Shown: positions 48,820 to 57,466, numbered from the stretch's first letter. The stretch: 64,000 nucleotides of DNA from Dehalococcoidia bacterium (GCA_021295955.1 JAGWBJ010000005.1:254813-318812), one strand, 5' to 3'. The notes: generated by a model from the letters alone, not told the origin. Numbers and translations are program-made.

Positions 48820-50121
48820 CTAGGTGGAGATGGGGTCTCCGCTGCGTACCCGGCCGTTGGCGCGCCCGAGTACGTGGATCCGCACCCGCTCGATCTTGAC
48901 CCGCTTCATCTCGGTCACCTGCATGCGCAGGTCCCGGTAGTACAGGTACTCGCCCTCCTGGGGGATGTGCCCTAGCTGCTCCAGAATGAACCCTGCCAGG
49001 GTCTGATAGTTCCCCTCGGGAAGGTCCAGGCCCAACTCCTCGTTGGCCTCCATGACTCCCATCCCGGCATCGGCATCGTAGACGTTCTCTCCGATGGCCT
49101 CGAACTCGTCCCTGCCATCCTCCCCCTCCTCCCTGACGGGGCCCACGATGACCTCCAGAAGGCTCTTGAGGGTCACCAGGCCCGCCACACCGCCATACTG
49201 GTCGATGATGATGGCCATCTGCTGGCCGCTCTCGCGCATCTCCTCGAAGAGCCCGCTTACCGATTTGGTCTCGGGCACGAAGTAGACGGTGCGCATGACC
49301 TCGGTCGCGCTGGCGTCGGGACCGATTTCCCCTTCGGCCATGGTCTGCACTAGGTCCTTGACCGACAGCAGTCCCACCACGTTCTCGGTATCGCCCTCGT
49401 AGACCGGGAAGCGGGTATGGGTCTGCTGGGCGTATATCTCGAGGAACTCGTCCAGCCGCGTGCCCTTCTCCACCCAGCGGATCTCTGTCCTGGGAGTCAT
49501 AACCTCGTGTACCTGGCGGTCTCCGAAGTGGAACACCTTCTCCAGCATCTCGGCCTCGGTGGGCTCCACCGTGCCCGTCCGGGCCCCCACGGAGATCATG
49601 GTGCGTATCTCGTCCTCGGTCACCTGCGCCTTGGCGTTGTCGATTCCCAGGACCTTGCTGGCGAGAAGGCTGATCCCCTGGAGCACCGTCACGGCGGGCG
49701 CGAGGGCCAACCCCGCCATGGCCAACGGCCTGGCAACGACGAAGGCGGCCTCCTCGGACCGGCTCCACGCCAGGGTCTTCGGGAGGGTCTCGCAGAATAT
49801 CAGGAGCACCAGGGTAACCCCCACGGTGGCCGCCAAGACGGCTATGTCGGGGTTGTCTACGAGGCTGATGGCGACGGCGGTGGCCAGAGCGGCAGCGGCA
49901 GTGTTCACCAGGTTGTTTCCCAGCAACACGGTGGCGAGAATCCTCTGGGGGCGCTCCATCAGCCGCGCCACCCTCCGGGCACCGGGCCGGGCGCCGTCCT
50001 CGAGCTGCAGGAGGCGGACCCGGGAGAGGGCTATGAACGCCGTTTCGGAGGCGGAGAAGAAAGCGGACAGGAGGAGACAGAGAGCGAGGACCGCCAACTT
50101 CCAAAGGTCACCGGTTTCCAT
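48820..50121 (-). CDS. CNNM/CorC-type transporter with CBS pair (HlyC/CorC family)
   Basis: 433 aa. The DUF21/CNNM membrane domain (first 200 residues) comprises LAVLALCLLLSAFFSASETAFIALSRVRLLQL and further helices. A CBS pair follows (MTPRTEIRWVEKGTRLDEFLEIYAQQTHTRFPVYEGDTENVVGLLSVKDLVQT and IIDQYGGVAGLVTLKSLLEVIVGPVREE), with a C-terminal CorC_HlyC domain (EGNYQTLAGFILEQLGHIPQEGEYLYYRDLRMQVTEMKRVKIERV). Family members export Mg2+ or Co2+, or regulate their transport. The leader upstream is unusually structured (50122-50280), suggesting RNA-level control. Confidence 0.9.
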   Translation of the reverse strand: METGDLWKLAVLALCLLLSAFFSASETAFIALSRVRLLQLEDGARPGARRVARLMERPQRILATVLLGNNLVNTAAAALATAVAISLVDNPDIAVLAATVGVTLVLLIFCETLPKTLAWSRSEEAAFVVARPLAMAGLALAPAVTVLQGISLLASKVLGIDNAKAQVTEDEIRTMISVGARTGTVEPTEAEMLEKVFHFGDRQVHEVMTPRTEIRWVEKGTRLDEFLEIYAQQTHTRFPVYEGDTENVVGLLSVKDLVQTMAEGEIGPDASATEVMRTVYFVPETKSVSGLFEEMRESGQQMAIIIDQYGGVAGLVTLKSLLEVIVGPVREEGEDGRDEFEAIGENVYDADAGMGVMEANEELGLDLPEGNYQTLAGFILEQLGHIPQEGEYLYYRDLRMQVTEMKRVKIERVRIHVLGRANGRVRSGDPIST

Positions 50122-50280
50122 GGTGTGCCAGCCCTGTGGCCCATCCTCCTACTACCGGGTGAAGCCGAAAAAACAACTGGCCTCGCACCCCGCCTTCGGA
50201 GCTCGAGGCCAGACACCGGTCTCTAGACTATCGTATTGCTACACACGGGATAGTGCGAAGGGGATTGGCACATCCCCTCA
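50122..50280 (-). promoter_or_regulatory. Structured 5' leader of the CorC-type gene with internal terminator-like hairpin
   Basis: Reading the minus strand from the predicted start near 50280: hairpin 1 is GGGGAT/ATCCCC (50277-50272 with 50265-50260); hairpin 2 is ACTATC/GATAGT (50254-50249 with 50232-50227). A 9-bp hairpin CTGGCCTCG/CGAGGCCAG (50212-50204 with 50185-50177) is followed by TTG and six T (50173-50168), which looks like an intrinsic terminator about 47 bases before the start codon. Such an arrangement ahead of a cation-transport gene suggests attenuation or a riboswitch. I do not recognise a known riboswitch class. Confidence 0.55.
50168..50212 (-). terminator. Terminator-like hairpin within the CorC leader
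   Basis: The 9-bp perfect stem, 18-nt loop, then TTG-TTTTTT on the minus strand. It could alternatively end transcripts arriving from the FAD-oxidase gene that stops at 50484. Confidence 0.65.
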
Positions 50281-50286
50281 CCGGAT

Positions 50287-50316
50287 AGCATAGCACGACC
50301 GCCGGCAACGATTCAA
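50287..50316 (-). promoter_or_regulatory. Promoter of the CorC-type gene
   Basis: On the minus strand TTGAAT (50316-50311), 18-base spacer, TATGCT (50292-50287) with an extended TG-C. Confidence 0.5.
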
Positions 50317-50390
50317 CCGGCACACCGGCGGCCCCACCACACTGCGAACCTTTAGAATGCCTCCCGTTATGGATCAACTTACGTGGGTCG

Positions 50391-50465
50391 ACTGGATGAG
50401 CTCGTGCCTGCGGCCCGGGGTTTGGATACCCGCTTTCGCGGGTATGACGGTTATGCGACAGTCTG
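50391..50465. repeat. Dispersed intergenic repeat, copy 3 (short module)
   Basis: CTCGTGCCTGCGGCCCGGGG, then TTGGATACCCGCTTTCGCGG, then GTATGACGGTTATG and ACAGTCT. A near-identical segment occurs at 61791-61864. CCCGCTTTCGCGGG forms a small hairpin. Confidence 0.8.
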
Positions 50466-50483
50466 GCACACTGCGGGCGTCCC

Positions 50484-51887
50484 CTAGCGAGACGCCACGG
50501 GAGGGATGTTCAGGTTCTGGCGGAAGAAGTTGGTGGGGTCGTACTTCCCCTTGAGGGCAAGCAGGCGGTCATAGCTGGCCCCGTAGGCCGCCCGCGCCTG
50601 GTCGACGGGGCCGCCGGACTCGGGGCTGTGGCCGTTGACATATATGCCGCCCGTGGACAACGGCTGTACAGCCCGGGCAAGGTCCCGCGCCCACTTGACG
50701 TGGGCCTCCCCGTCCCCAGGACCCTCCCAAGCCGAGCTGACGATCAGGTCGTACTCGGCCCCCCGGTGAGTAAACGCTCCCGCATCGGGGCCGCCGTCCC
50801 GCATTGCGCCGCCCATCTGCTGGAAGAACACGCCCGACCTGGGAGAGGTTACACGGGCGAAGTGGTCCAGGATGACGTCGATGAGCTCGTCGCTGATCGT
50901 ATCCAGGAAGCACGACTTCTGGTAGTAGTGGACCCCGGGAGGCGTGGCGTAGTCGATCATGGACTGGATGTCGCCGTACTCCCTGGGCCGGATGGCGTCC
51001 TCCTTGGGGCCGAACTCGCGCAGGGGCGCCACGGCTCGCTGCGCCGCCTCCAGCGGTCCGTTGTAGCAGACGCCGATGGTGATGTCGGGAAGCCCGTCGG
51101 GCCCCGTTCGGACCCCTCCTATGGTGTTCATCTCCCGGGGAATCTCCATAGAGAAGTCCCGGTAGAACCGGAGCGTCTCCCTGGCCTCGTCGAAGGGGTA
51201 AAACGCCCGTCCGCCCGTGAACGGCCCCACGGGGTGCACGCGGTACTGGAAGGAGGTGATTATGCCGAAGTTGCCGCCGCCTCCCCTGAGCCCCCAGAAG
51301 AGGTCCTCGTTCTCGGTGCGGCTGGCGGTCACGAACCGGCCGTCGGCGGTCACCACGTCCGCGGACAGCAGATTGTCGCAGGTGAGGCCGTGCTTGCGTC
51401 CCAACCAGCCGATGCCGCCGCCCAGGGTCAGGCCCGCGATACCGGTGTCCGAAACGGTGCCTCCGGTGGTGGCCATACCGAAGGCCTGGGCCTCCCGGTC
51501 CAGCTCCGCCCAGGTCAGCCCCGGCTGCGCCAGGGCCGTGCCGGCGGAGGGGTCGACGCGGGCGCCCTTCATCGGGGAGAGATCGACCATGAGCCCGCCG
51601 TCGCACACGGCCGCGCCGGACACGTTGTGCCCGCCGCCGCGGACGGACACCAGCATCTCCTGCTCTCGGGCGAAACGGACGGCGTCGATGACGTCGGAAA
51701 CGCCGGCGCACCTGGCGATGAGGCCCGGACGCCTGTCTATCATGCCGTTCCAGACGCTGCGGGCGCCGTCGTAGCCGGCGTCCCCCTGGTGCAACAGCCG
51801 ACCGCCCAGGCGTGCCTCGAACCGCCGTACCGCCGACTCGGACACCTGGCGACCCGATATGTCGAGGACCTCCCGCTGCGCCGTCAT
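50484..51887 (-). CDS. FAD-linked oxidase (berberine-bridge/6-hydroxynicotine-oxidase-like)
   Basis: 467 aa. The PCMH-type FAD domain has VRGGGHNVSGAAVCDGGLMVDLSPMKG, where the His of GGHN is the usual 8-alpha attachment site. GGGIGWLGRKHGLTCDNLLSADVVTADG contains the Cys used for a second, 6-S-cysteinyl bond in BBE-like enzymes. The C-terminal BBE segment reads RLLALKGKYDPTNFFRQNLNIPP. Enzymes of this kind oxidise sugars, alkaloids or aromatic alcohols with O2; the substrate is not indicated. No signal peptide is seen. It is 28 bases downstream of the E1-beta gene and probably co-transcribed with it. Confidence 0.9.
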   Translation of the reverse strand: MTAQREVLDISGRQVSESAVRRFEARLGGRLLHQGDAGYDGARSVWNGMIDRRPGLIARCAGVSDVIDAVRFAREQEMLVSVRGGGHNVSGAAVCDGGLMVDLSPMKGARVDPSAGTALAQPGLTWAELDREAQAFGMATTGGTVSDTGIAGLTLGGGIGWLGRKHGLTCDNLLSADVVTADGRFVTASRTENEDLFWGLRGGGGNFGIITSFQYRVHPVGPFTGGRAFYPFDEARETLRFYRDFSMEIPREMNTIGGVRTGPDGLPDITIGVCYNGPLEAAQRAVAPLREFGPKEDAIRPREYGDIQSMIDYATPPGVHYYQKSCFLDTISDELIDVILDHFARVTSPRSGVFFQQMGGAMRDGGPDAGAFTHRGAEYDLIVSSAWEGPGDGEAHVKWARDLARAVQPLSTGGIYVNGHSPESGGPVDQARAAYGASYDRLLALKGKYDPTNFFRQNLNIPPVASR

Positions 51888-51915
51888 CGAGCCTCTTCGC
51901 CCTACTCTCTTCGCC

Positions 51916-52947
51916 CTACAAGGAGCTCAGGAGCCGGTTTACCGCCGCCACGATGCGCGGCGTGTCGGGTATGTAGGACGACTCCAGGGGCTTGCTCTTG
52001 GGTACGGGCGTATGCGGGGCCGTCACCTTGATGGGCGGCCCGTCCAGATAGTCGAAGGCCTCCTCGGCCACCGCCGCGCAGATGTCCGTGGCGATGCTGC
52101 AGCGGGGCGTGTCCTCGTCCACGACCACGACCCGATGGGTCTTCCGCACGGACTCCAGGACCAGGTCGTAGTCGATGGGGGAGATGCTCATCAGGTCCAC
52201 GACCTCGGCGTCTACGCCGTCGGCCGCCAGGGTCTCCGCCGCCTCCAGGCAGAGCCTGGTCATGCGCGAGACCCCCACCAGGGTGATACTGCTCCCCGGC
52301 CGGACCACGCGGGCCTTGCCCAGGGGTATGGCGTAGGGCTCCTCGGGCACGGGCCCGGTCTCAGGGTACAGCAGCTTGTGCTCGAAGAAGACCACAGGGT
52401 CGTCGTCCCGTATGGCCGATATGAGCAGGCCCTTGGCCGAGTACGGGTCGCTGGGGACGACCCCCTTGATGCCGGGGATGTGGCTGAACATCGAGTAGAA
52501 GGACTGGGAGTGCTGGGCCGCCGAGCCGGTGCCGGCCCCGATGCGGGTCACCAGGGTGAAGGGCACCTTCACCTGCCCGCCGTACATGTACCGCATCTTC
52601 GCAGCGTTGTTCAGGATCTGGTCCAGGCACACCCCCACGAAGTCCACGAACATCAGGTCGGCGACGGGCCGGAGCCCCGTGGAGGCGGCGCCAATGGCGG
52701 TGCCGATGAACCCGGCTTCGGACAGGGGCGTGTCCATCACCCGCCTGGAGCCGAACCTGGTGATCAGGCCCTTGGTGGTCCGGAAGGAGCCCCCCCAGGA
52801 GTCTATGAACCCCTGCTCCTCCCTGCCCGCGCCGCCCGCTACGTCCTCGCCCATGTAGATGACGGTGGCGTCCCGTTCCATCTCCTGGACCAACGCCTCG
52901 TTGATGGCCTGCCTGTAGGGGATCTCCCGAGTGGCGGTGGTGGTCAT
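51916..52947 (-). CDS. 2-oxoacid/acetoin dehydrogenase E1 component, beta subunit
   Basis: 343 aa. YRQAINEALVQEMERDATVIYMGEDVAGGAG, TTKGLITRFGSRRVMDTPLSEAGFIGTAIGAASTGLRPVADLMFVDFVGVCLDQILNNAAKMRYMYGGQ and RIGAGTGSAAQHSQSFYSMFSHIPGIKGVVPSDPYSAKGLL are the standard TPP-enzyme beta-subunit elements. The C-terminal transketolase domain contains IDLMSISPIDY-like VVDLMSISPIDYDLV. It pairs with the alpha subunit 45 bases upstream. Sequence resembles the acetoin-dehydrogenase AcoB and pyruvate PdhB groups about equally. No E2 or E3 is nearby. Confidence 0.92.
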   Translation of the reverse strand: MTTTATREIPYRQAINEALVQEMERDATVIYMGEDVAGGAGREEQGFIDSWGGSFRTTKGLITRFGSRRVMDTPLSEAGFIGTAIGAASTGLRPVADLMFVDFVGVCLDQILNNAAKMRYMYGGQVKVPFTLVTRIGAGTGSAAQHSQSFYSMFSHIPGIKGVVPSDPYSAKGLLISAIRDDDPVVFFEHKLLYPETGPVPEEPYAIPLGKARVVRPGSSITLVGVSRMTRLCLEAAETLAADGVDAEVVDLMSISPIDYDLVLESVRKTHRVVVVDEDTPRCSIATDICAAVAEEAFDYLDGPPIKVTAPHTPVPKSKPLESSYIPDTPRIVAAVNRLLSSL

Positions 52948-52992
52948 CGGTCTCCTCTCGCTGCGAGCCCTTCCTCCCGGTCCGCCTCCGGC

Positions 52993-54000
52993 TCAGACCG
53001 CCATGTTGGTCCCGCGACGCAGGGCCTCCAGGGGATAGTCCACGTACACGTCCGTATACAGCTCGTCGGGGGAGGGAAAGGGGCTGTCGTCGGCGAACTT
53101 GATGCCGTCCTGGATCTGCTGCTCGACGGATGAGTCGATCCCGTCCAACTCCTCTTTGTTGAACGTTTCGTCTGCAATTACCCTGTTCCGGAACAGGACT
53201 AAGGGATCCCGGTCCCGCCAGAGCTTCTCCTCCTCCAGGGTGCGGTAGCTGTAGCGGTCGTCCCCGCCATGGTGTCCGTAGAAACGATACGTCTTGCACT
53301 CCAGCAGGCTCGGCCCCTGGCCGGCCCGGGCCCGGGCCACCGCCTCCCCTGCGGCCTCGTAAACGGCGAAAACGTCCATGCCGTCCACGACGACGCCCGG
53401 CATGTTGTATCCGGCTCCCCGGTCGGCCACGTTGGGGATGGCCGTGGCGTACTCCACGGGGGTAGACTCGGCGTACTGGTTGTTCTCGCAAACGAATATC
53501 ACGGGGAGCTTCCATACTGAGGCCAGGTTCATGCTCTCGTGGAGGACCCCCTGGTTGGCGCCGCCGTCGCCGAAGAAGGCCACGGCCACGTTGTCGGTGC
53601 CGTTGACGGTGCTGGTGAGGGCCGCGCCCACGGCCAGCGGGACGCTGGCACCCACGACCCCGTTGGTGCCCAGCATGCCCTTGCTCATGTCGGCGATGTG
53701 CATCGAACCGCCCTTGCCCTTGTTGCAGCCGGTGGCCTTGCCGAACAGCTCGGCCACCATCAGCTTGGGGTCGACCCCTTTGGCGATGCAGTGCCCGTGG
53801 CCCCTGTGGGTGCTGGCGATGTAGTCCTCGTCCCGGAGGTGGGCGCAGATCCCCGTGGGCACCGCCTCCTGGCCGGCCGACTGGTGCATGGACCCGGGGA
53901 TCTGCCGCTGGGCCACCGCGTTGGAGGCCAGCTCCTCGAAATGCCGGATGGTAACCATCGTGACGTACAGCGTCCGAAGGGTATCTTTGCTAAGCTCCAT
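52993..54000 (-). CDS. 2-oxoacid/acetoin dehydrogenase E1 component, alpha subunit
   Basis: 335 aa. It has RHFEELASNAVAQRQIPGSMHQSAGQEAVPTGICAHLRDEDYIASTHRGHGHCIAKGVDP. The thiamine-diphosphate motif AFFGDGGANQGVLHESMNLASVWKLPVIFVCENN has the G-D-G...N-N pattern. ECKTYRFYGHHGGDDRYSYRT holds the phosphate-binding loop. The closest groups are AcoA and PdhA. I start at ATG 54000, which has a GGGGGTG site; an in-frame GTG at 54015 would add five residues. A promoter is at 54043-54070. Without E2/E3 here, the complex must borrow partners encoded elsewhere. Confidence 0.92.
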   Translation of the reverse strand: MELSKDTLRTLYVTMVTIRHFEELASNAVAQRQIPGSMHQSAGQEAVPTGICAHLRDEDYIASTHRGHGHCIAKGVDPKLMVAELFGKATGCNKGKGGSMHIADMSKGMLGTNGVVGASVPLAVGAALTSTVNGTDNVAVAFFGDGGANQGVLHESMNLASVWKLPVIFVCENNQYAESTPVEYATAIPNVADRGAGYNMPGVVVDGMDVFAVYEAAGEAVARARAGQGPSLLECKTYRFYGHHGGDDRYSYRTLEEEKLWRDRDPLVLFRNRVIADETFNKEELDGIDSSVEQQIQDGIKFADDSPFPSPDELYTDVYVDYPLEALRRGTNMAV

Positions 54001-54042
54001 GGCACCCCCAAGCACGTAACGTGTCGAAGCTCCAACGCCCCA

Positions 54043-54070
54043 ATCTTAGCACGGCCAGGGGTCGTGTCAA
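54043..54070 (-). promoter_or_regulatory. Promoter of the E1 alpha/beta-FAD oxidase unit
   Basis: On the minus strand TTGACA (54070-54065), 16-base spacer, TAAGAT (54048-54043). Confidence 0.5.
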
Positions 54071-54108
54071 TGGCCGCTGCCCAGCGGCGACGGGGGCCAT
54101 CGTACCTC

Positions 54109-54933
54109 CTATCCGGGACCGGATAAGAGGGGGGCCTCCGCGCGCACGGGGTCACCGACGCCCGCGCCAAGGGCCTCCGCCGCGCTCCCGTTCCTCACCG
54201 CCACCTCCAGGGTGGCGGTGCTGCCCACGATGGCCAGCAGCGACCCGGCCTCGGAGTAGGAGCGGCTCAGACCATGGATGGGCCGCCCCCTCACCCGGAA
54301 CACCAGACCCTCTACGCCGCGCAGCAGGCTACCGGGAATGTCGGTGATCAGGTTCCCGTACCGGTCCACGTGGACCACGCTGCCCTCCAGGACCGGACCG
54401 TCCCAGGCGGGCGTTGCCTGGGGCAGCAACGTGAGCCGTGACAGCCGCGGCCCGACTTCCCGGTCTGGTACGCCCAGCGAGAGGTGGGCCGCAACCGGCG
54501 CGAACACGTCCCGGCCGTGGAAGGTGTCGCTGGGTGGGCCCAGCCACAGCCCGCGATTGGACATCTCGTAGGCCTCGTAGCCCGGCGCCAGCCCCTCGCC
54601 GTCGGCGTAACCCGCCCTCGCCACGTGGGTGAAGACCCCGTTGTCCGGCCCTAGGAACCGCGCCGTGGGCGTCACCAGCAGGACCGCCCTCCGGGACGTC
54701 CCCACACCCGGGTCGACGACCACCACGTGGATGCTCCCGCTGGGAAAGAAGCGGTGACTGCTGCCGATGATGAAGGCCCCCTGGGCGATGGCCTGGGGCT
54801 CCACCTCGTGGCTCAAGTCCACGATGGTCGCCCGGGGGTTGATTCCCAGGATGACGCCCTTCATCACGCCGACGTAGGGATCACGAACTCCGAAGTCGGT
54901 GGTCAGGGTGATGATCGGAGGGGGAGCCGCCAT
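54109..54933 (-). CDS. SAM hydrolase (SAM hydroxide adenosyltransferase, DUF62 family)
   Basis: 274 aa. ITLTTDFGVRDPYVGVMKGVILGINPRATIVDLSHEVEPQ, VVVVDPGVGTSRRAVLL, FLGPDNGVF and DTFHGRDVFAPVAAHLSLG supply the D-R-H set of the family. The second beta-barrel domain has VHVDRYGNLITDIP. Members split S-adenosylmethionine to adenosine and methionine using water; the related halogenases carry a distinguishing insertion that is not evident here. It is on the minus strand, 34 bases downstream of secG, perhaps at the end of a gatB-secG transcript. Confidence 0.9.
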   Translation of the reverse strand: MAAPPPIITLTTDFGVRDPYVGVMKGVILGINPRATIVDLSHEVEPQAIAQGAFIIGSSHRFFPSGSIHVVVVDPGVGTSRRAVLLVTPTARFLGPDNGVFTHVARAGYADGEGLAPGYEAYEMSNRGLWLGPPSDTFHGRDVFAPVAAHLSLGVPDREVGPRLSRLTLLPQATPAWDGPVLEGSVVHVDRYGNLITDIPGSLLRGVEGLVFRVRGRPIHGLSRSYSEAGSLLAIVGSTATLEVAVRNGSAAEALGAGVGDPVRAEAPLLSGPG

Positions 54934-54967
54934 TTACCTCCCGGGGAGGGCGAACCTGGCAACCGTG

Positions 54968-55177
54968 CTAGAAGAACCGTACGCTGAGTATGGATACCAA
55001 CAGGAACACCGCGGCGAGGATGATGGTGAACTGGAACAGGGTCTTCTCCAGGCCTCGCCGGGTGCGGTAGCTGGCCTGGGCGCTGCCGAACAGCCCGGAA
55101 CCCGACTCCCTCACCTGCATGAGGATCACCACTATGAGGACGCCGGAGATCAGTATCTGCAGAATGTTAAGAGCCAT
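54968..55177 (-). CDS. secG: Protein translocase subunit SecG
   Basis: 69 aa. Two membrane helices (NILQILISGVLIVVILMQ and TLFQFTIILAAVFLLVSILSV) flank the conserved loop QVRESGSGLFGSAQASYRTRRGLEK, matching SecG's ESGLG-FG-YRTRRG-E signature. It assists SecYE and SecA in protein export. Its start overlaps the 3' end of gatB by 11 bases, suggesting translational coupling. Confidence 0.93.
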   Translation of the reverse strand: MALNILQILISGVLIVVILMQVRESGSGLFGSAQASYRTRRGLEKTLFQFTIILAAVFLLVSILSVRFF

Positions 55178-56666
55178 TGGCCACCCTCACCATCTCGAGC
55201 TTCCTCTTCACCAGGTCGTTGACCAGGGCCGGTTTGGCCCTGCCCCCGGTGAGCTTCATCACCTGCCCCACGATGAACCTGGCGGCCGTCTCCTTGCCTT
55301 TGACGTAGTCGGCGACCGCCTGGGGATGTGCGCCCACGGCCTCCTCCACCGCCGACTCCACGGCTGTCGAGTCGCTGATCTGAAGGTATCCCCGCTCCCG
55401 GACGACCACGGACGGGAGCTCCCCGGTGTCGAAGGACTCTTCCAGGACCCGCTTGGCCAGCGTGCCGCTGATGGCGTCCGACTCCACCAGCCGGGCCAGG
55501 TCCGCCATGTGGGCCGGCGTGACCCTGCTCTCCTGGATGCCGACGCCTTCCCGGCCCAGCAGGTGCGCCAGCTCCACCAAGACCCAGTTGGCGATGGTCT
55601 TGGCCCTTGCCGGACCCGCACTGCTCCCGCCCAGGGACATGCACTCCTCGAAGTAGTCTGCCGTTGCCCTGGCGCCGGTCAACAGAGCTGCGTCGTAGGC
55701 CGGCAGCCCGTACTGCTTGACGAACCGGCCGCGGCGCTTCTCGGGAAGCTCCGGCAGCGACCGGCGCAGCTCCTCGACCCACGCGGGCTCGATCACCAGG
55801 GGCGGGATGTCCGGCTCGGGGAAGTAGCGGTAGTCGTGGGCGTACTCCTTGCTCCTCTGGGAAACGGTGGCGCGCCGCTCCTCGACCCATCCTCGGGTCT
55901 CCTGCACCACCGTGCCGCCCTCCCCGACCACCCGGGCCTGGCGTGCGATCTCGTACTCCAGGGCGTCGTGGACGGCCCTGAAGCTGTTCATGTTCTTGAC
56001 TTCCACCCGGGACATGTACTCCCGGCTCCCCCGGGGCCTGACGCTCACGTTGGCGTCGCAGCGAAAGCTCCCGTCCTCCATGTTGCCCGTGGACACCTCC
56101 AGGTAGCGGAGGATGGACCGGAGCCCCGTGAGGTACAGACGAGCCTCCTCGGCGGACCGCAGGTCCGGCTCGCTGACGATCTCCATGAGGGGAACGCCCC
56201 CCCGGTTTACGTCGACCAGGCTGTACTGACCACTCCGGTCTTCCGTGTCCCGGAAGTGCTGCAGCTTGGCCACGTCCTCTTCCAGGTGGACCCTGACAAC
56301 GCCCACGCTCCTCGTATACGCCCGGTCTCCGCTTCCCACGTCCACTTCCAGGCGCCCGCCGGTGGCCACGGGCGCGTCGTACTGGGAGATCTGATACCCC
56401 TTCATCAGGTCCGGATACAGATAGTTCTTCCGGTCGAACTTCGTGTACGTGGCGATGTCGCAGTCGAGGGCCAGCCCCGTCACTATGGCGTGGCCCACCG
56501 CCCTCCGGTTGACCACGGGCAGCGTCCCGGGCATGCCCAGGCAGACGGGACAGACGAGGCTGTTGGGGTCCGCAGACTGGTACTCCGCGCGGCAGGAGCA
56601 GAACATCTTGCTGCGGGTGAGTAGCTGTACGTGGACCTCCAGTCCGATTACAGGCTCGTATTCCAT
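55167..56666 (-). CDS. gatB: Aspartyl/glutamyl-tRNA amidotransferase subunit B
   Basis: 499 aa. MEYEPVIGLEVHVQLLTRSKMFCSCRAEY, NSLVCPVCLGMPGTLPVVNRRAV (zinc cysteines), FDRKNYLYPDLMKGYQISQYDAPVA, GVPLMEIVSEPDLRSAEEA and EVKNMNSFRAVHDALEYEI mark the kinase domain that activates Glu/Asp on misacylated tRNA. A C-terminal YqeY-like helical tail binds tRNA. Subunits A and C are not adjacent. ATG 56666 was chosen because GGAAAGG precedes it and family proteins begin there; nine more codons upstream are open. A promoter lies at 56712-56741. Confidence 0.95.
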   Translation of the reverse strand: MEYEPVIGLEVHVQLLTRSKMFCSCRAEYQSADPNSLVCPVCLGMPGTLPVVNRRAVGHAIVTGLALDCDIATYTKFDRKNYLYPDLMKGYQISQYDAPVATGGRLEVDVGSGDRAYTRSVGVVRVHLEEDVAKLQHFRDTEDRSGQYSLVDVNRGGVPLMEIVSEPDLRSAEEARLYLTGLRSILRYLEVSTGNMEDGSFRCDANVSVRPRGSREYMSRVEVKNMNSFRAVHDALEYEIARQARVVGEGGTVVQETRGWVEERRATVSQRSKEYAHDYRYFPEPDIPPLVIEPAWVEELRRSLPELPEKRRGRFVKQYGLPAYDAALLTGARATADYFEECMSLGGSSAGPARAKTIANWVLVELAHLLGREGVGIQESRVTPAHMADLARLVESDAISGTLAKRVLEESFDTGELPSVVVRERGYLQISDSTAVESAVEEAVGAHPQAVADYVKGKETAARFIVGQVMKLTGGRAKPALVNDLVKRKLEMVRVANGS

Positions 56667-56711
56667 TGCCTTTCCGACCACCGGTGCATCCACACGCGCG
56701 GCGCGGCTACC

Positions 56712-56741
56712 AGTATATCAGGGCCCCCGACGGGAATACAA
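56712..56741 (-). promoter_or_regulatory. Promoter of gatB-secG
   Basis: On the minus strand TTGTAT (56741-56736), 18-base spacer, TATACT (56717-56712) with extended TG-A. Confidence 0.5.
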
Positions 56742-56762
56742 CGAAAGGGACCGGCCCCGGCC

Positions 56763-57419
56763 TCACTCCTCGGGCCATGCGTCCGGGCCTATGAGGGGCA
56801 CGAAACGGCACGGACCCAGCAGCGAGACGCTAGGCCCCTCGTCGGTCCTGAGCACCCTCACCAGCTCCTGCTGCAGACGGGTGCCCACCGGTATCACCAT
56901 GCGGCCTCCCGTCGCCATCTGGTCCATGAGGGTATAGGGAAGGGCCGGGGCCGCGGCAGTTACGATGATGGCGTCGAATGGCCCTCTGTCGGGACAGCCG
57001 AGTACGTGCCTGTCCACGCGCACCTCGACGTTGTCGCATCCCAGACGCAGCAGCTCGACCCGGGCCCGCTCGGCCAGCGCGGGAATGCGCTCCACTGTCA
57101 GGACGTGCCCCCGTGGCACCAGGTGCGAGAGGACAGCGGCCTGATATCCGCTGCCCGTGCCCACCTCCAGCACCCGCTCTGAGCCCTGCAGACCCAGGCA
57201 GCTTGTCATGAGGGCCACGATGTACGGCTGGGAGATGGTCTGCTCTTGGCCTATGGAGAGGGCTATGTCCTTGTAGGCCAGGTACCGGCTCTCCGAAGGC
57301 ACGAAGGCCTCCCGGGGGACGCGCTCCATCCCGGCGATGACCCTTTCGTCGCCTATCTTCCGTCTGAGGCTCCGGAAAAGGTCACGCCGGTCCCGCTCTA
57401 TGCTCCCCTTCGGCGCCAC
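56763..57419 (-). CDS. pcm: Protein-L-isoaspartate O-methyltransferase
   Basis: 218 aa. It repairs isoaspartyl residues by SAM-dependent methylation. VPREAFVPSESRYLAYKDIALSIGQEQTISQPYIVALMTSCLGL contains the substrate-contact SQPxxVAxM motif. VLEVGTGSGYQAAVLSHLV is motif I for SAM. FDAIIVTAAAPALPYTLMDQMATGGRMVIPVG is the post-II/III region. Start ATG 57419. A promoter with an extended -10 sits 19-47 bases upstream, giving a short leader. Confidence 0.93.
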   Translation of the reverse strand: MAPKGSIERDRRDLFRSLRRKIGDERVIAGMERVPREAFVPSESRYLAYKDIALSIGQEQTISQPYIVALMTSCLGLQGSERVLEVGTGSGYQAAVLSHLVPRGHVLTVERIPALAERARVELLRLGCDNVEVRVDRHVLGCPDRGPFDAIIVTAAAPALPYTLMDQMATGGRMVIPVGTRLQQELVRVLRTDEGPSVSLLGPCRFVPLIGPDAWPEE

Positions 57420-57437
57420 GGTCCCCCCAACGTTGCT

Positions 57438-57466
57438 ACTATATCACGTAGTACGGGACGTAACAA
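57438..57466 (-). promoter_or_regulatory. Promoter of pcm
   Basis: On the minus strand TTGTTA (57466-57461), 17-base spacer, TATAGT (57443-57438) with extended TG-A. Confidence 0.5.
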
